Shown here in pieces: positions 1 to 8,558 of a stretch of DNA of 64,000 nucleotides. The position numbers and the translations under genes are program-made. The DNA comes from Nitrososphaeraceae archaeon (lineage in GTDB: Archaea > Thermoproteota > Nitrososphaeria > Nitrososphaerales > Nitrososphaeraceae). The notes under the pieces were generated by a model. The model saw nothing but the letters and a program-made list of their open reading frames with translations. It had not been told where the DNA came from and did not search any database. The DNA is taken from positions 124,001-188,000 of the forward strand of contig JALDRC010000003.1 in NCBI GenBank assembly GCA_031316115.1, in the 5' to 3' direction. Each line of letters opens with the position of its first letter. Within the stretch, counting starts at the first letter, position 1.

Positions 1-310
1 CTATAGGATAAAATTTATATGGAATTTGATCAACAATTTTCCCTAGTTTTTTATCTTTTATTATTATAGATGCGAATAATCCATAAACATCTAGATTGTC
101 CTTTTGAACATTAAAATTCAATTTGGCAGAATCCCCATTTGGAATAGGTTCCTTTGGATATGGTAGAAATAAGATTTTGTAATTTTCAATCTCTGTCATT
201 ATTACGTTTGGAGCATCTTCTGGTATGTGACCGTAGACAGAACCATATGCTAATGAAGCAATGAGACACATAAATGTCAATTCTATTATGAAAAAAGTAT
301 TACATTTCAA
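1..310 (-). CDS. Exported protein of unknown function (3' end outside window)
   Basis: An open frame enters from the left edge and reads leftward. The first plausible start is TTG at 310, followed by a hydrophobic stretch (FFIIELTFMCLIASLAY) typical of a signal peptide or membrane anchor; an ATG at 270 would give a shorter leader. The visible mature part begins around HIPEDAPNV and alternates polar and beta-prone segments, with no motif I recognise. It lies about 20 bases downstream of the exported protein gene at 333-773 on the same strand, so the two are probably one transcription unit with an extracytoplasmic role. The gene is cut by the window edge and the start codon is uncertain. Confidence 0.6.
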   Translation of the reverse strand, partial: MKCNTFFIIELTFMCLIASLAYGSVYGHIPEDAPNVIMTEIENYKILFLPYPKEPIPNGDSAKLNFNVQKDNLDVYGLFASIIIKDKKLGKIVDQIPYKFYPI

Positions 311-332
311 ACTAATATCATTGCCATTGTTG

Positions 333-773
333 TCATTCAGTTTGTAATGAACTAATTGTAAAATTCATTTTGAATACATCAGGGCTCGGCCTATGAGCTA
401 CTAAACCAGAACCTGTAAAGTCTACTTCTCCTTGAGTGGAATCAGATAACAATTTATCTGTTGTATAATAGATTCCACCTATATTCCAAAGATTTGAAGG
501 TGCCGTATTATTTGATGTTATCGTGTAGGCAATTATGTCTACCGGCAGAGTAGAATTGAACTTTACGATTCCGTGAAAGATCTTTTCCCCGGTGGTATTT
601 ACTAGATTTACTATCTGATGGGATTCATGACCCAACGCATTATGAGGTACAGAATTTTGATTTAATATTGTTTGGTCAGTATCTACAGCATTAACATAAT
701 CCACATTTATAAAGAGTATACTCGTGATTAAAAGGATTAAAGGAATAATAATCAAATACTGATGATTTATCAT
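333..773 (-). CDS. Exported protein of unknown function, 146 aa
   Basis: The protein starts with a clear hydrophobic leader (residues 6-24, IIIPLILLITSILFINV) and then a hydrophilic domain rich in N, T and S with several possible N-glycosylation sequons (NTT, NST, NNT, NFT). It therefore probably acts outside the membrane. No catalytic motif is visible and I do not recognise the family. An AT-rich TATA-like stretch (ttttaaataaaa, read on the minus strand) lies about 25-35 bases upstream of the ATG, consistent with a short-leader archaeal transcript. The next gene on the same strand begins about 22 bases further on, which suggests joint transcription. Confidence 0.65.
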   Translation of the reverse strand: MINHQYLIIIPLILLITSILFINVDYVNAVDTDQTILNQNSVPHNALGHESHQIVNLVNTTGEKIFHGIVKFNSTLPVDIIAYTITSNNTAPSNLWNIGGIYYTTDKLLSDSTQGEVDFTGSGLVAHRPSPDVFKMNFTISSLQTE

Positions 774-1263
774 TTAGAAATTTTTATTAAGTTTTTTATT
801 TAAAATTATTGGAACATTCTTCGATATGAATTAAAAATTCCAGGCAGAAAGATTTTAACAAAATTCGTTGTTTATAAAAACCTTAATTGAAATAAAATTA
901 TTTTTACAGTCTTAAATAAATTCAAGTAATCTATCATAGTATCTATTGATACTGATTCTAATATATAAAAGATAAAATTCCATTCAAAATATATGATACA
1001 ATCTGATGTAATCAAATACTTAAGTAAATTAAACTATTGATTTTTTAACAAATTATGAGATTGGAGAAAATGTTTTAACAAATAAGAATTGAGAATATAG
1101 TTAAAAAATGGTTTATTAACTATCTACGCAGTTATCAACATAGAAATTAAAGGTAATTCATACATGATGAAATAATTGTAATAGGATATTTATTACCTAG
1201 TGCTAACCTCATTAATGCGATTTAAGATTTTTAAGCAGGTTATAAGAAATAATAGTCAATCAT
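774..1263. other. Intergenic region between divergent genes
   Basis: About 490 bases separate the minus-strand exported protein from the plus-strand PQQ-dehydrogenase-like gene. The stretch is extremely AT-rich with stop codons in all frames. It should hold both divergent promoters; TATA-like tracts are too common here to choose one for the rightward gene. No structured RNA or small gene stands out. Confidence 0.5.
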
Positions 1264-2469
1264 ATGGTTCAATTTCTTATACTGCAAATTTTAATAGTTT
1301 CGTTAATATTCTTAACTTTTGCCACCACTTTAAAATTTGGCTATTCTGAACCAATTATTAATGATCCTTCTTTAAGTGTACAAATTATAGCAAAAGATTT
1401 TTCCAAACCAACAGGAATGGTATTTTTAGATAACAACATTATGGTTATTGAAAAAGACGGAGATGTAAAATTAATTTCAGAGGATACCAAAGAAGAATCT
1501 ACATTATTACAATTCGATGTTGATACTAAAAGCGAAAGAGGATTGTTAGGAATTGAAACAAACGGAAATGATGTTTTTTTTTATCTCACTGATGCAAGTT
1601 CAGATCCAATTAAAAATAGAGTTTTTAAATACTTGTGGAATGGAAATGAATTGTCTAACCCCAAATTGATATTAGATCTTCCTGCGTTACCAGGACCCAA
1701 TCACGATGCTGGAAAACTAGTTCTAGAAAAAAATAATCAAAATGGAATAACGGAAAATCTTTATGTAATAATTGGTGATCTTAAACATGATGGAATACTT
1801 CAAAATCAAAAATCGGAGGATGAACCCGATGATACAGGAGTAATATTCCGAATCAATGCATTAGATGGTTCACCAGTAGACAATAATCCGTTTATTGCAA
1901 ACTCTGATTTTTCAAAATATTTTGCATACGGAATTAGAAATAGTTTTGGCTTAACATTGGATCCAGAATCTGGTTATCTATGGGAAACTGAAAACGGTCC
2001 TAGTTCATATGATGAGATTAATATTGTTAGACCAGGATTCAATGGTGGATGGAATGAAGTAATTGGTCCTATAGACAGAACAAACAAAAATGAAGGAGAT
2101 CTAGTAATATTGCCTGGAGCGCATTATAAAGATCCAATCTTGAGCTGGAAAGACCCAGTAGCTTTGACTGATATCGAATTCCTGAATTCTTCCAAGCTTG
2201 GAATAGAATATATGAACAAAATGTTTGTTGGTGATTATAAGAATGGTAATTTATATTTTTTATCCCTTAATTCGGACAGAGATGATTTAGATATTAATAT
2301 GTATCCAAGTGAATTGCATGATAGAGTGGTTGATAGTGACGAAGAATCATCATCAATTTTATTTGGTACTGGCTTTGGAGGTATATCAGATATTAAAACA
2401 GGACCAAATGGTGATCTTTATGTTTTATCTTTTAAAGATGAAGTTTTATATAAAATATCTAAAAATTAA
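1264..2469 (+). CDS. Exported PQQ-dependent sugar dehydrogenase-like protein (glucose/sorbosone dehydrogenase family)
   Basis: The 401-aa protein begins with a signal peptide (residues 4-25) and continues as a six-bladed beta-propeller of the soluble glucose/sorbosone dehydrogenase family. Family hallmarks visible in order are GLLGIE near residue 94, GPNHDAGKL near 145, a YGIRNSFGLTLDP segment near 222, then WETENGP, DEIN and PGFNGGWNE. The H in GPNHD and the R in GIRN sit where PQQ or catalytic residues lie in characterised members. Members oxidise sugars or related alcohols outside the cell with PQQ, but many archaeal homologues have no known substrate, so the activity is inference. The gene stands alone, with the convergent 107-aa gene ending directly beside it. 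Confidence 0.85.
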   Translation: MVQFLILQILIVSLIFLTFATTLKFGYSEPIINDPSLSVQIIAKDFSKPTGMVFLDNNIMVIEKDGDVKLISEDTKEESTLLQFDVDTKSERGLLGIETNGNDVFFYLTDASSDPIKNRVFKYLWNGNELSNPKLILDLPALPGPNHDAGKLVLEKNNQNGITENLYVIIGDLKHDGILQNQKSEDEPDDTGVIFRINALDGSPVDNNPFIANSDFSKYFAYGIRNSFGLTLDPESGYLWETENGPSSYDEINIVRPGFNGGWNEVIGPIDRTNKNEGDLVILPGAHYKDPILSWKDPVALTDIEFLNSSKLGIEYMNKMFVGDYKNGNLYFLSLNSDRDDLDINMYPSELHDRVVDSDEESSSILFGTGFGGISDIKTGPNGDLYVLSFKDEVLYKISKN

Positions 2470-2470
2470 C

Positions 2471-2794
2471 CTATCTAGAGATATCGATTATCAAGGAAGT
2501 CGGGATGTCATTAGCTAAGGACCAAATTAAAAAATCATCATAAATTTCAATCCAATCCATTCCTTCGGATACTTTAGCCGTCAAAATGATTTCTTTTTCA
2601 CTGTTTGTAAAGAAACTGGCAATTACTTCTCCATCGGATTTCATCAATTCTTTGGGTAATACTATTCCTTTCCTTCCTCCTTGAATATTTATCGTGTACG
2701 TGGTGTCCTTACAGGACGCTTTCCCTACCAAGTAACTTTGTCCCAAGTCCATCTTAAGAGAAAATTCTAAAGGATAATCAAAAATCTGACTCAT
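2471..2794 (-). CDS. Conserved-looking protein of unknown function, 107 aa
   Basis: I chose the ATG at 2794 (protein begins MSQIFDYPL); the frame is open upstream to 2899 but that extension is hydrophobic, lacks good coding character and looks like untranslated sequence. The protein is small, soluble and beta-rich in its middle (YTINIQGGRKGIVLPKEL), ending in an alpha/beta segment. The IxxxGGRKGIVLPKEL part faintly resembles an AbrB-type swapped-hairpin DNA-binding motif, but this is not strong enough for a call. It converges on the PQQ-dehydrogenase-like gene, with stop codons only a base or so apart. Confidence 0.55.
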   Translation of the reverse strand: MSQIFDYPLEFSLKMDLGQSYLVGKASCKDTTYTINIQGGRKGIVLPKELMKSDGEVIASFFTNSEKEIILTAKVSEGMDWIEIYDDFLIWSLANDIPTSLIIDISR

Positions 2795-3228
2795 TGTGTT
2801 TAGTAATATAAACGCAGAATAATTATTTAAATGTCTCAAGTTCTTAATTAATAGTGCCAACAAGTTGCTAACAAAAAAGAAACAGGAAATAACTATCAAT
2901 TTCTATCGTTATTATTATCCATTATTAGAACTTAATTGACTTTATTTTTTTGAAATAAAATTCATTTTTCAAAATAGTTATTATCTTTAACTAGATCATT
3001 ATTATACAGAAAATATTGTAACAAATTATGTAGATATACGAGAGTAGGATCCTTGTGTAGAAATTTATAATAACCATCAAGTGATTAGTTTTTACCACTC
3101 AAACGTCGATTATTACTTTAAATCATGGTTTTCTGAAATGGAGGATAAGTCGTGCTTCAATCCAATTATCTCGCAATATTCATTATTAACTTATGTAAGC
3201 GGATCACTGTAAACTTTCAATAGTAAAC
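2795..3228. other. Intergenic region, no gene seen
   Basis: About 430 bases of AT-rich sequence between two minus-strand genes. All frames are broken. The part next to 2795 should contain the promoter of the 107-aa gene; nothing else is recognisable. Confidence 0.45.
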
Positions 3229-3732
3229 TTAGTATCGGTTTAGGTCCTTGACATCTTCTGTTTTACAGCATCTTCCACGAGGGATTAAATGTCCATGAGG
3301 ACAGGATCTAGGATGTTTTAATAAGGTACATAATGCATCGGTGAATTTTGTTTTCATATGGTGTTCTATTCCACAAACCATCTCCTCATCAATTTCAATT
3401 TTTAATGCATCATTCATCATTACCTCTAAAAGTCTAGTATTTCGAATCATCTGCTTTCCTATTTTTTCACCCTTTTGGGTCAATTGAACTAAATTTCCTT
3501 TTTCGTATGAAACAAGATTTGAATCGTTTAACTTGTGTAACATCTGCACTACTGAAGGTTGTTTTACATTCAACAATTTTGCGATTGAACTAACTTTAAG
3601 TTCTTTACCCATTTCTCGTATGAACCATATAGCTTTTAAATACATCTCTGTATGTTCGGATTCTGCAGTACCTAGATACAGAGCCTCTTCGCTAACAATT
3701 TCGTGAGTGGTTTTCAAACTTACTTTTATCAT
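3229..3732 (-). CDS. DtxR/MntR-family metal-dependent transcriptional regulator
   Basis: A 167-aa winged-helix repressor. The N-terminal helix-turn-helix spans about residues 25-85 (LKVSSIAKLLNVKQPSVVQMLHKL), followed by the dimerisation and metal-binding helices. The primary site of DtxR/IdeR appears intact: Met in HTEMYLKAI, and Cys, Glu and His in VCGIEHH, matching DtxR Met10, Cys102, Glu105 and His106. A Cys rather than Glu at the third position is the iron-type signature. The ancillary-site histidines appear lost: DtxR His79 aligns with Thr in RNTRLLE and His98 aligns with Glu. The C-terminus has a Cys/His cluster (CPHGH, RCC) in place of the SH3 domain, as in short archaeal members. It is divergent from the 3-hydroxyacyl-CoA dehydrogenase gene. 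Iron as effector is inference. Confidence 0.9.
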   Translation of the reverse strand: MIKVSLKTTHEIVSEEALYLGTAESEHTEMYLKAIWFIREMGKELKVSSIAKLLNVKQPSVVQMLHKLNDSNLVSYEKGNLVQLTQKGEKIGKQMIRNTRLLEVMMNDALKIEIDEEMVCGIEHHMKTKFTDALCTLLKHPRSCPHGHLIPRGRCCKTEDVKDLNRY

Positions 3733-3777
3733 AACGTCAATTCCAACTATTAACTTTATCCCATAAAGGAGAAACTA

Positions 3778-3787
3778 AATTTAAATC
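3778..3787 (+). promoter_or_regulatory. TATA box of the 3-hydroxyacyl-CoA dehydrogenase gene
   Basis: The sequence aaatttaaat is centred about 28 bases before the ATG at 3811. This matches the TATA-to-start distance expected for archaeal leaderless transcripts, so the transcript probably begins at or just before the start codon. Confidence 0.55.
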
Positions 3788-3810
3788 CCTCATTATATGA
3801 ATATCTTTGA

Positions 3811-4956
3811 ATGGATACTATTAACCGAATTACCGTCCTTGGATCCGGCATAATGGGTCATGGAATAGCTCAGGTATCTGCGATGGCAGGATATGAGGTA
3901 GTTATTAGAGATATCCAGCAATCCTTCCTCGATAAAGCGATGGAGAAGATAAAGTGGTCCGTAAATAAATTAGTTGAAAAGAAAAAAATAGATCAAAATG
4001 AAGCAGAAAGGATACTAAATAGGATACATCCTATTGTAGATATAGATCAAGCTTTAAAAAATTCTCAACTAGTAATTGAGGCTGTCCCAGAGGATTTAAA
4101 CCTAAAAAAGAAAGTCTATGAAGAATTAGATAGATATACAAATGAAGATGTAATATTTGCTTCAAATACTAGCACTTTACCTATTTCAGAAATTTCATCT
4201 TTCACATCGAGACCTAATAAGACTATTGGATTACATTTTTTCAATCCCCCACAATTAATGCAATTGGTGGAGATTATTCCAGGAAAACAAACAAAGCAAG
4301 AAATAATAGATATAGCGATCAATTTTATAAACAAGGTAGGAAAGACCCCAATTCTTTGTAAAAAGGATGTTCCTGGGTTCATTGTTAATAGAATTTTTAT
4401 ACCGCTTGTTCATGAAGCCTGTTATTCACTTGAAAGATCCGATGTGTCTCTTGTAGAACTGGACTCTGCATCAAAATACAAAATGTATCTACCTATGGGG
4501 ATTTTCGAATTAGCTGATTATACAGGTCTTGATGTTATACACAAGGCAACAACTGAGATGCATTCTCGTGATAAAAAGGTCATTTTCCCACATCCCAAAA
4601 TTCAGGAGTTATATGACAAAAAGGAATATGGTCAAAAAACTGGAAAAGGGTTCTATCAATATCAAGGGGATAATTATGAACGAGTTCAGCTTACGGAAGA
4701 ATTGGCAAAAAAATTTGACCCTATTGCATTGGTCTCTGTTGCAGTAAATAATGCTTGTTGGCTACTTTCTAATAATGTATGCGATAAAGAAGACCTTGAA
4801 AAAGCATTAAAGTTAGGAATGGGTTTAAAAAAGGAATTATTTCAAACCGCAGAGATCTTTGGTATTGGAAACATAATTAATACATTGAAAGATCTCCAAT
4901 CAAAATTTGGAGTCTTTTATGAGCCAGACCAATATTTACTTATGTTGAACAAATAA
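3811..4956 (+). CDS. 3-hydroxyacyl-CoA dehydrogenase (3-hydroxybutyryl-CoA dehydrogenase type)
   Basis: The 381-aa protein has an N-terminal Rossmann fold with the NAD motif GSGIMGHG at residues 11-18, the catalytic-His segment GLHFFNPP (His about 142), the DVPGFIVNRI linker motif, and a C-terminal helical dimerisation domain containing GQKTGKGFYQY. It lacks a fused enoyl-CoA hydratase domain. Family members oxidise (S)-3-hydroxyacyl-CoA to 3-oxoacyl-CoA with NAD+. In ammonia-oxidising archaea a stand-alone enzyme of this type is assigned to the 3-hydroxypropionate/4-hydroxybutyrate carbon-fixation cycle, converting 3-hydroxybutyryl-CoA to acetoacetyl-CoA; that role here is inference from the lineage. 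It is transcribed away from the DtxR-type regulator. Confidence 0.93.
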   Translation: MDTINRITVLGSGIMGHGIAQVSAMAGYEVVIRDIQQSFLDKAMEKIKWSVNKLVEKKKIDQNEAERILNRIHPIVDIDQALKNSQLVIEAVPEDLNLKKKVYEELDRYTNEDVIFASNTSTLPISEISSFTSRPNKTIGLHFFNPPQLMQLVEIIPGKQTKQEIIDIAINFINKVGKTPILCKKDVPGFIVNRIFIPLVHEACYSLERSDVSLVELDSASKYKMYLPMGIFELADYTGLDVIHKATTEMHSRDKKVIFPHPKIQELYDKKEYGQKTGKGFYQYQGDNYERVQLTEELAKKFDPIALVSVAVNNACWLLSNNVCDKEDLEKALKLGMGLKKELFQTAEIFGIGNIINTLKDLQSKFGVFYEPDQYLLMLNK

Positions 4957-4980
4957 GAAACTATATTTCATATTATCCCT

Positions 4981-5475
4981 TTAAGTTAGAATTTTGTTCA
5001 CAGCTTCCTTTGGACTCTGAGTTTTATAAATTCTGATTCTTTTACGTTCGTCTAGAAATTTGCCTCCATATTTCTCAGCTATTCCTCCGCTACCGATAAT
5101 AGCTACCATTTTCTTTTTCAACATATAGCCTACAGTTAATTCGGTTAATGTTCCTACCCCTCCACCTACTATGATAATTCCATCACAAGAAGATGCTACA
5201 ATAAAATCTCTGCTAAATCCTATTCCAGTAGGAATAACAATATCGCAAAATTTATTGGCATAAGAGAAATCATCCTGTGGCAGAATGCCTACAGTTAAAC
5301 CACCAACATTCTTTGCTCCTTTACATGCCGATTCCATAACTCCCCCTAAACCCCCACACAGTAAAACAGATTTAGATAACCCTATCTCTTTTCCCACGTC
5401 ATATGCTATTTTTTTTGCGATAGGTGTGCACCTATCTTCATTATAACCAATTACAGAAATCTGTGTTTTACGCAT
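4981..5475 (-). CDS. LOG-like / TIGR00725-type nucleotide-binding protein
   Basis: A 164-aa alpha/beta protein resembling the LOG (lysine decarboxylase-like) and molybdenum-cofactor-carrier superfamily. Visible hallmarks are the glycine-rich LLCGGLGGVMESACKGA near the N-terminal third and GGGVGTLTELT in the second half, which together bind a nucleotide phosphate. LOG proteins release cytokinin-type bases from nucleoside monophosphates, but the short archaeal branch has no proven substrate. I placed the start at the ATG at 5475, because the codon before it (TTG at 5478) only adds one residue. The gene converges on the 3-hydroxyacyl-CoA dehydrogenase gene. Confidence 0.8.
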   Translation of the reverse strand: MRKTQISVIGYNEDRCTPIAKKIAYDVGKEIGLSKSVLLCGGLGGVMESACKGAKNVGGLTVGILPQDDFSYANKFCDIVIPTGIGFSRDFIVASSCDGIIIVGGGVGTLTELTVGYMLKKKMVAIIGSGGIAEKYGGKFLDERKRIRIYKTQSPKEAVNKILT

Positions 5476-5598
5476 CAAATATAAAAAAATATTTTATCTT
5501 TATTTTTTTGTTACTTGTAAATTACTATTTGTAATATATCTTATTATGGAAATCTAGTTGAAAATAGATTATATAGAACGGTAATCTCCATTTTCTGT

Positions 5599-6858
5599 AT
5601 GAAATATAGAGTCAAGGATGTTACATTAGCAAATGCTGGCAAACAAAGAATAGATTGGGCAGAATCGCATATGCCAGTACTTTATGCTTTAAAAAAAAAG
5701 TATGAAATATCAAAACCTCTTAAAGGATTCAAGCTTACTGGGTGTCTACATGTTACTAAAGAGACAGGAGTATTAATCAGGACTCTGAAGGCTGCAGGAG
5801 CTGAACTGTCTTGGTGTGGGTGTAACCCTTTGAGTACTCAAGATGATGTTGCTGCATCTCTAGCAAATGATGAGGAGATTGCTATTTTTGCAAGTAGAGG
5901 TGTTTCAACGAAAGAATACTATGAAGATATCCATTCATCTATGAAGATTCTTCCAAATGTTACAATTGACGATGGGGCAGACCTTACTGTCGAAATTCAT
6001 AACGAATCATCCTCTAATGATAAATATGATCTATTTGGAGGAACAGAAGAAACAACTACAGGAGTAATTAGACTTAGAGCACTAGAAAAATCGGGAAAAT
6101 TGATGTACCCAGTAATAGCAGTGAATGATGCAGAAACCAAACATGATTTTGACAATGTTTATGGAACTGGTCAATCCGCTCTAGATGGGATTATTCGTTC
6201 AACAAATGTAATGGTTGCAGGAAAAAATGTTGTTGTTGCTGGTTATGGTCATGTGGGAAAAGGAATATCAAGAAGAGCTGCTGGATTAGGTGCAAATGTT
6301 ATTGTAACGGAAATTGATCCAATTGCAGCACTAAAGGCAAAGCTTGACGGATATGCTGTGACATCAATGGATGATGCATCATCTAGAGGAGATATTTTCA
6401 TCACCACAACTGGATGTAAAGATGTAATTAATTATAAACATATTCTTAATATGCAAGATGGGACCATCTTAGCAAATGCTGGACATTTCAATGTGGAGAT
6501 TGCAGTATCAGAATTAGAAAAGAATTCAATAAATAAACAACCAATAAATGAACATGTTATGTTATACAAATCTCAGCAGAATAAAAAAATCTATTTGATA
6601 GGTGAAGGAAGATTGGTAAATTTAGCAGCAGCAGAAGGACATCCTTCTGAAGTAATGGATATGAGTTTTGCAAATCAATTTTTAGCTGTTCTCAAACTAT
6701 CCAAGGAAGGTAAATCCTGGAAACCCAATGTATATACGGTAGACAAGAGCCAGGATCAAGAGATTGCAATGGCTAAACTAACTTCTATGAATGTTAAAAT
6801 TGATGTTCTTACTCCAGAACAACAAAAATATCTTTCTGGATTTAGTGAGGGAACATAA
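5599..6858 (+). CDS. ahcY: Adenosylhomocysteinase (S-adenosylhomocysteine hydrolase)
   Basis: A 419-aa enzyme of full length for the archaeal/bacterial family. It hydrolyses S-adenosylhomocysteine to adenosine and homocysteine with tightly bound NAD+, removing the product inhibitor of methyltransferases. Diagnostic segments are GCLHVTKETGVLIRTL near residue 48, WCGCNPLSTQDDVAA near 74, the NAD loop GYGHVGKG at about 215-222, DGTILANAGHFNVEI near 287 and EGRLVNLAAAEGHPSEVMD near 335. The C-terminal lysine/tyrosine tail typical of many members is replaced by a short acidic end. It is a single gene followed by tRNA-Val on the same strand. Confidence 0.97.
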   Translation: MKYRVKDVTLANAGKQRIDWAESHMPVLYALKKKYEISKPLKGFKLTGCLHVTKETGVLIRTLKAAGAELSWCGCNPLSTQDDVAASLANDEEIAIFASRGVSTKEYYEDIHSSMKILPNVTIDDGADLTVEIHNESSSNDKYDLFGGTEETTTGVIRLRALEKSGKLMYPVIAVNDAETKHDFDNVYGTGQSALDGIIRSTNVMVAGKNVVVAGYGHVGKGISRRAAGLGANVIVTEIDPIAALKAKLDGYAVTSMDDASSRGDIFITTTGCKDVINYKHILNMQDGTILANAGHFNVEIAVSELEKNSINKQPINEHVMLYKSQQNKKIYLIGEGRLVNLAAAEGHPSEVMDMSFANQFLAVLKLSKEGKSWKPNVYTVDKSQDQEIAMAKLTSMNVKIDVLTPEQQKYLSGFSEGT

Positions 6859-6886
6859 TAAATAAATCCTCAAAGGACATACAGAG

Positions 6887-6896
6887 AATATAAAAA
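6887..6896 (+). promoter_or_regulatory. TATA box of tRNA-Val
   Basis: The stretch tataaaaag lies about 24-27 bases upstream of the mature tRNA 5' end, the normal distance for an archaeal TATA box. Confidence 0.45.
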
Positions 6897-6913
6897 GTAT
6901 TTTAAATCTCTAG

Positions 6914-6988
6914 GGATGGATAGTCTAGTTTGGTTAAGATACCTGTCTCACACACAGGTGATCGAGAGTTCAAATCTCTCTCCATCCA
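6914..6988 (+). tRNA. tRNA-Val (anticodon CAC)
   Basis: The sequence folds as a full cloverleaf. The acceptor stem ggatgga pairs with tccatcc (6981-6987) and is followed by discriminator A. The D stem gtct pairs with agat, allowing one G-U. The anticodon stem cctgt/acagg encloses the loop ctcacac, giving anticodon CAC, which reads GTG. The T stem gagag/ctctc encloses ttcaaat. No intron is present and CCA is not encoded. The surrounding 250 bases to 7236 contain nothing else I can recognise. Confidence 0.95.
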
Positions 6989-7236
6989 TATCGCTAGACA
7001 TAAATTTTAGAACAACTAGTTTTATAGATCGCTTTACAATTTTCCGTAAATCGATATATCTTTTTTTATAATTTTTAAGCTTTTGTTTATAGGTTTATTT
7101 GTCTTACTCATTATTTTGCCCGAATGTCCTCATCGAAAACCAATTAAAAGCGAGATATAATCTGTCACACAATATATGGAAAATGTATAAAATATTTTTA
7201 ATTATAATGTGAGATCATTACATTATTGAATTTCAA

Positions 7237-7899
7237 TCATAGATATTTCTTTAATATTTCCTTTACTTCATTATCGCCTACTTGTTGGAAATTTTCATAG
7301 AATTGTCCAACAGCCTGAAAATCCCTAATTTCTTGTAAGATAATTACGTAGTCTGCAATTCTCTTGAGAATCTCTACTATTTCATCTTTAGGAGCCACAG
7401 GCACTGCTATAATTAACTTTTTTGGATGTTTTTCTCTTTTTAACCACTCTACAGCAGCTATCATGGTAGCACCAGTGGCAATTCCATCATCCACCAATAT
7501 CACAATTTTATCTTCAAAATTTACATTATATTCTATAGAACCGCGAAAGGCATACATTCTGTGTTCTATTTCCTTTTTTTGTCTTATTTTTTCAGAATCA
7601 ATGTATGAAGAGTCAATTTTTAAAGCATTAATTATATGTTGATTGCCATAAAAACTTCCATCTGGCATTACTGCGCCTATTGCTAACTCTGGATTATAAG
7701 GAGCTCCTATCTTTTTTGTTACCACAATATCTAAATCTAAATGGAGTGCAGAGGCTATTATATCGCCAACGACTACACCTCCTCTTGGAATAGCAAAAAC
7801 CAAGATCTTTTCACTAGATAGATCTCTCCTAATCAAGAATTCTGAGATTTGTTCGGTAAGCTGTTTAGCAGCATCTACTCTGTCGAAAAATTTGGCCAT
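7237..7899 (-). CDS. Phosphoribosyltransferase-domain protein
   Basis: A 220-aa type I PRTase-fold protein. The PRPP-binding signature VDDGIATGAT occupies residues 136-145, and AIPRGGVVVGD at 36-46 is the companion flexible-loop region. This branch, with its conserved TKKIGAPYNPELAIGAV segment, is widespread in bacteria and archaea and often annotated only as a phosphoribosyltransferase; its base substrate is not known. The length is normal. The gene is monocistronic, between tRNA-Val and a small exported-protein gene. Confidence 0.88.
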   Translation of the reverse strand: MAKFFDRVDAAKQLTEQISEFLIRRDLSSEKILVFAIPRGGVVVGDIIASALHLDLDIVVTKKIGAPYNPELAIGAVMPDGSFYGNQHIINALKIDSSYIDSEKIRQKKEIEHRMYAFRGSIEYNVNFEDKIVILVDDGIATGATMIAAVEWLKREKHPKKLIIAVPVAPKDEIVEILKRIADYVIILQEIRDFQAVGQFYENFQQVGDNEVKEILKKYL

Positions 7900-8037
7900 C
7901 TAAAACACACTTATATTGTATGAATAATAAATAAATATCCTAATCATAAAAATCCATATACTTTTTAAAAATAAAAATATTAAAAAATTCCCTTGATATA
8001 AAATCACACTACGCATGAGATGAAAATTCTGTAGGAA

Positions 8038-8301
8038 TCAATGTCCCCTATTGGACAATTCCCACACTAGATCATCAAACATAGAATTCATATGATTAAC
8101 CTTTATTTTGACGCCTTCAAGGAAGTTTATGGCTTCTGCAGTGTTGTTATTTTTAATTAATGAAATTACTTGATCAACATTTTGTTCTAATATGTCGTGT
8201 GTAGTACGCATATCTTTAATCATTACATCAGAAGTAAATTGTGCAAAAGCGTTAGGAAAAATAGAGAACAAGAAAAGAATAATAATAGATGCTACTATCA
8301 T
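8038..8301 (-). CDS. Small exported helical protein, 87 aa
   Basis: The first 20 residues form a signal peptide ending at NAFAQ, with an AxA-like cleavage site. The mature part of about 65 residues is predicted helical (SDVMIKDMRTTHDIL..., AINFLEGVKIKVNHM), suggesting a small extracytoplasmic helical bundle. I recognise no family. The promoter region overlaps the region upstream of the divergent RPA gene, so the two share roughly 250 bases of control DNA. Confidence 0.6.
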   Translation of the reverse strand: MIVASIIILFLFSIFPNAFAQFTSDVMIKDMRTTHDILEQNVDQVISLIKNNNTAEAINFLEGVKIKVNHMNSMFDDLVWELSNRGH

Positions 8302-8558
8302 AATTATAATTTCACATTATTTTATTTAAATTTTTAGGAAAATAGCAAAAAGAAACTATCATATTAATATTTTTCCAAATTTTGATTTGGTCATGATAAA
8401 CAGATCCTTGAAAGTCATTTACCAAAGTTTCACAACCTCTTAGCATTCTAATATGATTGAAAAGATATACAATATTGAAAATAAACGAAATCAAAACATA
8501 TAGAACAGGAGATAATAGTATAATAATAGATAGATACTTGTCTCTAGAATTTAAAAAA

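Noticed and set aside
2795-2899. N-terminal extension of the 107-aa protein
   Set aside because: A good ATG exists at 2794 and the upstream segment is AT-rich leader-like sequence.
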